A stretch of DNA of 56,820 nt from MESE01 sp036675035. GTDB taxonomy: Bacteria > Pseudomonadota > Gammaproteobacteria > Burkholderiales > Burkholderiaceae_D. The DNA lies in the NCBI GenBank assembly GCA_036675035.1, contig JAKFFO010000016.1, forward strand, positions 1 to 56,820, written 5' to 3'. Below are positions 54,456 to 56,820 of this stretch, in pieces. The position numbers and the translations under genes were made by a program. The notes under the pieces were generated by a model. That model saw nothing but the letters and a program-made list of their open reading frames with translations, was not told the DNA's origin and searched no databases. Numbering within the stretch: the stretch's first letter is position 1; each line of letters starts with the position of its first letter.

Positions 54456-54809
54456 ATGCACGAACATCATATTTATCCCGACGTATCGAAAGACCTGGCA
54501 CAAAAGCGGCGCGAACTTGCACCGGAGATTTATGGCGCGTTCAGGACCTTCGGCCAGCGCGTGTTTGCGGATGGTGCGCTACCTTCGAAAACCAAGGAGC
54601 TGATTGCGATCGCGGTCGCGCATGTTACCCAGTGCCCGTATTGCATTCGTGGCCATACCGAACTGGCGCTTAAGAAAGGCGCTACCGAACAGGAGATCAT
54701 GGAAGCGATCTGGGTCGCGTCGGAAATGCGGGCCGGTGCCGCTTACGCGCATTCGGCGCTGGCGATCGACACGATGAATCAATTCCGGAACGACAAGCCG
54801 GCCGAGTGA
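54456..54809 (+). CDS. Carboxymuconolactone-decarboxylase-family protein, AhpD-like
   Basis: A 117-residue protein from the ATG at 54456, with AAGGAG upstream. TKELIAIAVAHVTQCPYCIRGHTELALKKGA has the CxxC plus His of AhpD-type peroxidase partners. The cysteines probably work as a thiol redox centre, reducing a peroxidase. True CMD activity on muconolactone is less likely. It follows the hemerythrin-domain gene by 61 bp and may share its transcript. Confidence 0.88.
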   Translation: MHEHHIYPDVSKDLAQKRRELAPEIYGAFRTFGQRVFADGALPSKTKELIAIAVAHVTQCPYCIRGHTELALKKGATEQEIMEAIWVASEMRAGAAYAHSALAIDTMNQFRNDKPAE

Positions 54810-54870
54810 CCGGATCGTTGTACGCCGCAATTCCTCCTGCCCCTGATTATTCGAAGCGAGAACCGTGTTG

Positions 54871-55209
54871 TCAGCGGCCCTTTGGCGCAAGGCAAATGGT
54901 GACCAGCAGCGACGTGTCGGCAATGGCTCTCAGCGCATGAGGTACTGCCGCTTCCAGATGAAGGAAGTCGCCCTGGTTGAGCACAGTAGTTCTATCCGGC
55001 ATGGAAAATTCCACGCTGCCCTCGATACACTGGACGGTAATTTCTCCTGGCGTCTGATGCTCCCGCAGTGATTTTCCGGCGTGCAGTACGATGCGAATGA
55101 CTTCAAGCTGTGCCGCCTTGATGATGGCAGTAGTCGTGGCCGACGCCAGCGCGGGCCCGAGCGGTGCAACATGAATGACTTCTCCTGATTCGGCATGCTT
55201 CTGTGCCAT
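54871..55209 (-). CDS. Small cupin-domain protein
   Basis: A 112-residue single cupin barrel. HAGKSLREHQTPGEITVQCIEG and NQGDFLHLEAAVPHALRAI are the two cupin motifs with their metal-binding His. GGAGGATAGGCG before the ATG gives a good ribosome-binding site. The ligand or substrate is unknown. It is convergent with the AhpD-like gene. Confidence 0.82.
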   Translation of the reverse strand: MAQKHAESGEVIHVAPLGPALASATTTAIIKAAQLEVIRIVLHAGKSLREHQTPGEITVQCIEGSVEFSMPDRTTVLNQGDFLHLEAAVPHALRAIADTSLLVTICLAPKGR

Positions 55210-55287
55210 CGCCTATCCTCCTGATTGATCCGTTTGTACAAGTGTGAATGACCGAGCATCCGTAAACGATAGTGGACAACGCTCGAT

Positions 55288-55473
55288 TTACATCGGCATC
55301 AGCACTTTCCTGACAACACACGTAAAGCTGACGGCGATCGGGTCACTGGCGGGAAAGGATTCGCGCAACGCCTCGTCAAGCGCTTCATTAACATGGTTCA
55401 AGTCTTGTTCGCTGGTGGCGTTTTTACTGACGCCGGCGACTGGATTAACCGATTTTGTATGCAGAGTGAACAT
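55288..55473 (-). CDS. Small conserved protein, 61 residues
   Basis: AGGAGAACCTC precedes the ATG, a strong ribosome-binding site. The core DEALRESFPASDPIAVSF resembles a short motif (ESFPASDPPA) found in many small proteobacterial proteins of unknown function. It is on the same strand as the cupin gene (78 bp) and follows another small gene (35 bp), so the three are probably co-transcribed. Confidence 0.7.
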   Translation of the reverse strand: MFTLHTKSVNPVAGVSKNATSEQDLNHVNEALDEALRESFPASDPIAVSFTCVVRKVLMPM

Positions 55474-55508
55474 GAGGTTCTCCTGGTTGGCTTAAGAATG
55501 AATGACAA

Positions 55509-55754
55509 TCAGCCGTGCCCAACATCAGCACAGTCATCTGGGCGTCCGATGCATCCCGCATCTGCCTGTGCCAGCCAGCGCTTGAATCCGAGATACGATT
55601 CGATGAAGCCGCGTCTGTATGCTGGCGAACTGGCAAAGTGATTTCGATTCAGCACGCTTGCGCGGTAAATCCGTAATGTGCGTCTGACCCATTCGGCTGC
55701 CGCCGCGGCGCCGTCTCTGCCGACAAGAAAAGCAATGCGCGGTGCTTCATCCAT
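55509..55754 (-). CDS. Small hypothetical protein, 81 residues
   Basis: AAAGGAA before the ATG supports the gene. The sequence is helical and basic: IAFLVGRDGAAAAAEWVRRTLRIYRASV, then SPAYRRGFIESYLGFKRWL. The family is not recognised. It lies between the second hemerythrin gene and the ESFPASDP protein, all on the minus strand. Confidence 0.65.
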   Translation of the reverse strand: MDEAPRIAFLVGRDGAAAAAEWVRRTLRIYRASVLNRNHFASSPAYRRGFIESYLGFKRWLAQADAGCIGRPDDCADVGHG

Positions 55755-55834
55755 TTGCTGGTTCCTTTCCGCAGGTGCCTACATGAGCCTGTCGGCGCTC
55801 CGCAATGACGTGCCGCGCCTAGCCTAGCCTTCCC

Positions 55835-56401
55835 TCAGGCCGCAGCTTCGAAATCCGACTCTCGCATGATCTGCCGATGCAGTGCTTCATAACGTTGTTC
55901 GAGTGCCCCGTTACCGAACAGCGGATCTTCCTTGAATGGCGCCGCTTTCTCAATGGCCGCCCAATCGTCGGTGCTGAGCAGCGCCCGCATGGCGGGAAAA
56001 ATATTCGCTTCCTCTTTCGCCATATGGAGGCGGAAATAGGCAATGTATGTTCTGGCCGGCTGCTCGATGTTTTCACGTTTCAGCATCACGCCATCGACGA
56101 CTCGCTGCAGCAGCTCCAGCAATTTCGTACCGCTCTCGCGCAAAACTGCATGCTGCCCTGTCAGTTCATTCACGACAACAGCGGCGCCGGCATCGAGCTC
56201 CTTGAGTCTTGCCGAAACAAGATCTTCCTTGGGATGATGAAAGATATCCGGATAGTGGGTCATGTAATACATGATATCGAGTATGAGATCGTATTTCGGC
56301 GTTTTGTCTTCAAGGAAGAAGCCGATCTGCGATTCAAGAAGATCGAGAAGGTGCGCGAAATGCTTGTGGTCATCGGACCAGGTATCGATAAAGTCGGCCA
56401 T
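55835..56401 (-). CDS. Hemerythrin-domain protein 2
   Basis: A 188-residue HHE protein: WSDDHKHFAHLLDLLE, DIFHHPKEDLVSARL, LTGQHAVLRESG and FRLHMAKEEANIFPAM, the four His/Glu helices that bind a diiron site. GGAGGGATAGCTCC lies before the ATG. It resembles the product of 53798-54394 in layout but is divergent in sequence. It is the first gene of a minus-strand run of small genes. A role with O2, NO or iron is inferred from the family. Confidence 0.88.
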   Translation of the reverse strand: MADFIDTWSDDHKHFAHLLDLLESQIGFFLEDKTPKYDLILDIMYYMTHYPDIFHHPKEDLVSARLKELDAGAAVVVNELTGQHAVLRESGTKLLELLQRVVDGVMLKRENIEQPARTYIAYFRLHMAKEEANIFPAMRALLSTDDWAAIEKAAPFKEDPLFGNGALEQRYEALHRQIMRESDFEAAA

Positions 56402-56587
56402 GGAGCTATCCCTCCGAAGATAAATTATGTGAGATGCGGCGCATTACAGAATCGACATGCGGCTTTAAGTCGGACCCGCCGAGCGGCCTGCGCGATTTTC
56501 TGTTCCGATCAATGCTTGCGGCGATTTCGTAGCGTTCCGGAATGATGCATATCCCTGACGTTGGCATGGGTTCTCACGCGTTTTTCA

Positions 56588-56609
56588 ATTAGTACCATAT
56601 TAGTACTAT
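56588..56609. repeat. Two tandem 11-bp repeats upstream of a small gene
   Basis: ATTAGTACCAT (56588-56598) is followed directly by ATTAGTACTAT (56599-56609), which differs at one base. Each holds GTAC. The 11-bp period would place both on the same face of the helix. They lie 39 bp before the ATG at 56648 in an AT-rich stretch, as an operator would. Confidence 0.5.
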
Positions 56610-56647
56610 TAAAATTTTTATGCAATTCATGAACCGTGATTTCGCGC

Positions 56648-56818
56648 ATGAATTCTCAAGCAGAACAGTTAATGCCGATGCAGCAGACTCTCAACCGCTA
56701 TCTCACTGTGTTGGCTCAATATCCGGAACGCCAGCAACCGTTATCATTAAGCGCTATCATTACTGCAGCTGCCGCAGCAGTCGTTCTTGCATCAAGCATC
56801 GAAATAACGCTGCGGTGA
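56648..56818 (+). CDS. Small membrane-associated hypothetical protein
   Basis: A 56-residue frame from the ATG at 56648; a GTG at 56636 is possible. NRYLTVLAQYPERQQP leads into a hydrophobic segment (LSAIITAAAAAVVLASSI). It may be a single-pass membrane protein. The family is unknown. It ends two bases before the window edge. Confidence 0.45.
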   Translation: MNSQAEQLMPMQQTLNRYLTVLAQYPERQQPLSLSAIITAAAAAVVLASSIEITLR

Positions 56819-56820
56819 AT

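Overview
The window looks like chromosome from a free-living betaproteobacterium. It is GC-rich with Gram-negative envelope genes (two-partner secretion, TolC-type channel, OMPLA phospholipase), E. coli-type GshA, PbrR-like and CueR-like metal control, and many c-di-GMP and PAS sensors. Burkholderiales, perhaps Oxalobacteraceae, is my best guess; this is inference from gene content and style, not from a marker gene. I saw no rRNA, tRNA, CRISPR array or insertion sequence.

Layout. 1-4.7 kb: tail of a GGDEF protein, two divergent phosphoribosyltransferase paralogues with an alpha/beta hydrolase, a 58-residue membrane protein (2691-2867), a DUF2939 protein and an HD phosphohydrolase. 4.9-17.7 kb: a CRP-type regulator, then a two-partner secretion locus made of a TpsB transporter and a 3136-residue filamentous haemagglutinin-like TpsA. 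17.7-20.3 kb: an orphan PbrR/CadR-like MerR regulator, and a GlxA-type AraC regulator divergent from a dienelactone-hydrolase-like gene.

20.4-29 kb: a copper/silver resistance island, all on the plus strand, preceded by a textbook CueR/MerR-type promoter (19-bp spacer carrying a dyad). In order it holds a His/Cys-rich exported protein, a His-tailed exported protein, a TolC-family lipoprotein, a Tat-exported multicopper oxidase, a cupredoxin, a CusF-like chaperone, a P1B copper ATPase with YHS and Cys-rich metal-binding N-terminal domains, a Met-rich membrane peptide, a DUF411 protein, and a decayed second CusF-like gene. There is no RND pump (CusA/CusB) to match the outer-membrane channel. 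gshA (TTG start) follows, so glutathione synthesis sits next to metal defence.

31-46 kb: signalling and redox. It holds a CACHE-PAS-GGDEF-EAL protein, a CACHE-PAS hybrid histidine kinase, a PAS-GAF-GGDEF cyclase, a PAS protein, a DUF4142/cupredoxin pair, a DUF2231 gene broken by one base in a homopolymer, and a LysR regulator divergent from an F420-type NADP oxidoreductase/DODA dioxygenase/DoxX cluster. A candidate small RNA with promoter and terminator lies at about 41.9-42.0 kb. A perfect LexA box precedes an unknown 102-residue protein at 45.78 kb.

46-56.8 kb: a histidine phosphatase, a SUV3-like RNA helicase, type II NADH dehydrogenase, OMPLA, a metallophosphoesterase, two hemerythrin-domain proteins, an AhpD-like protein, a cupin and several small unknown genes. 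Several of these families are associated with oxidative or nitrosative stress or with low-oxygen life.
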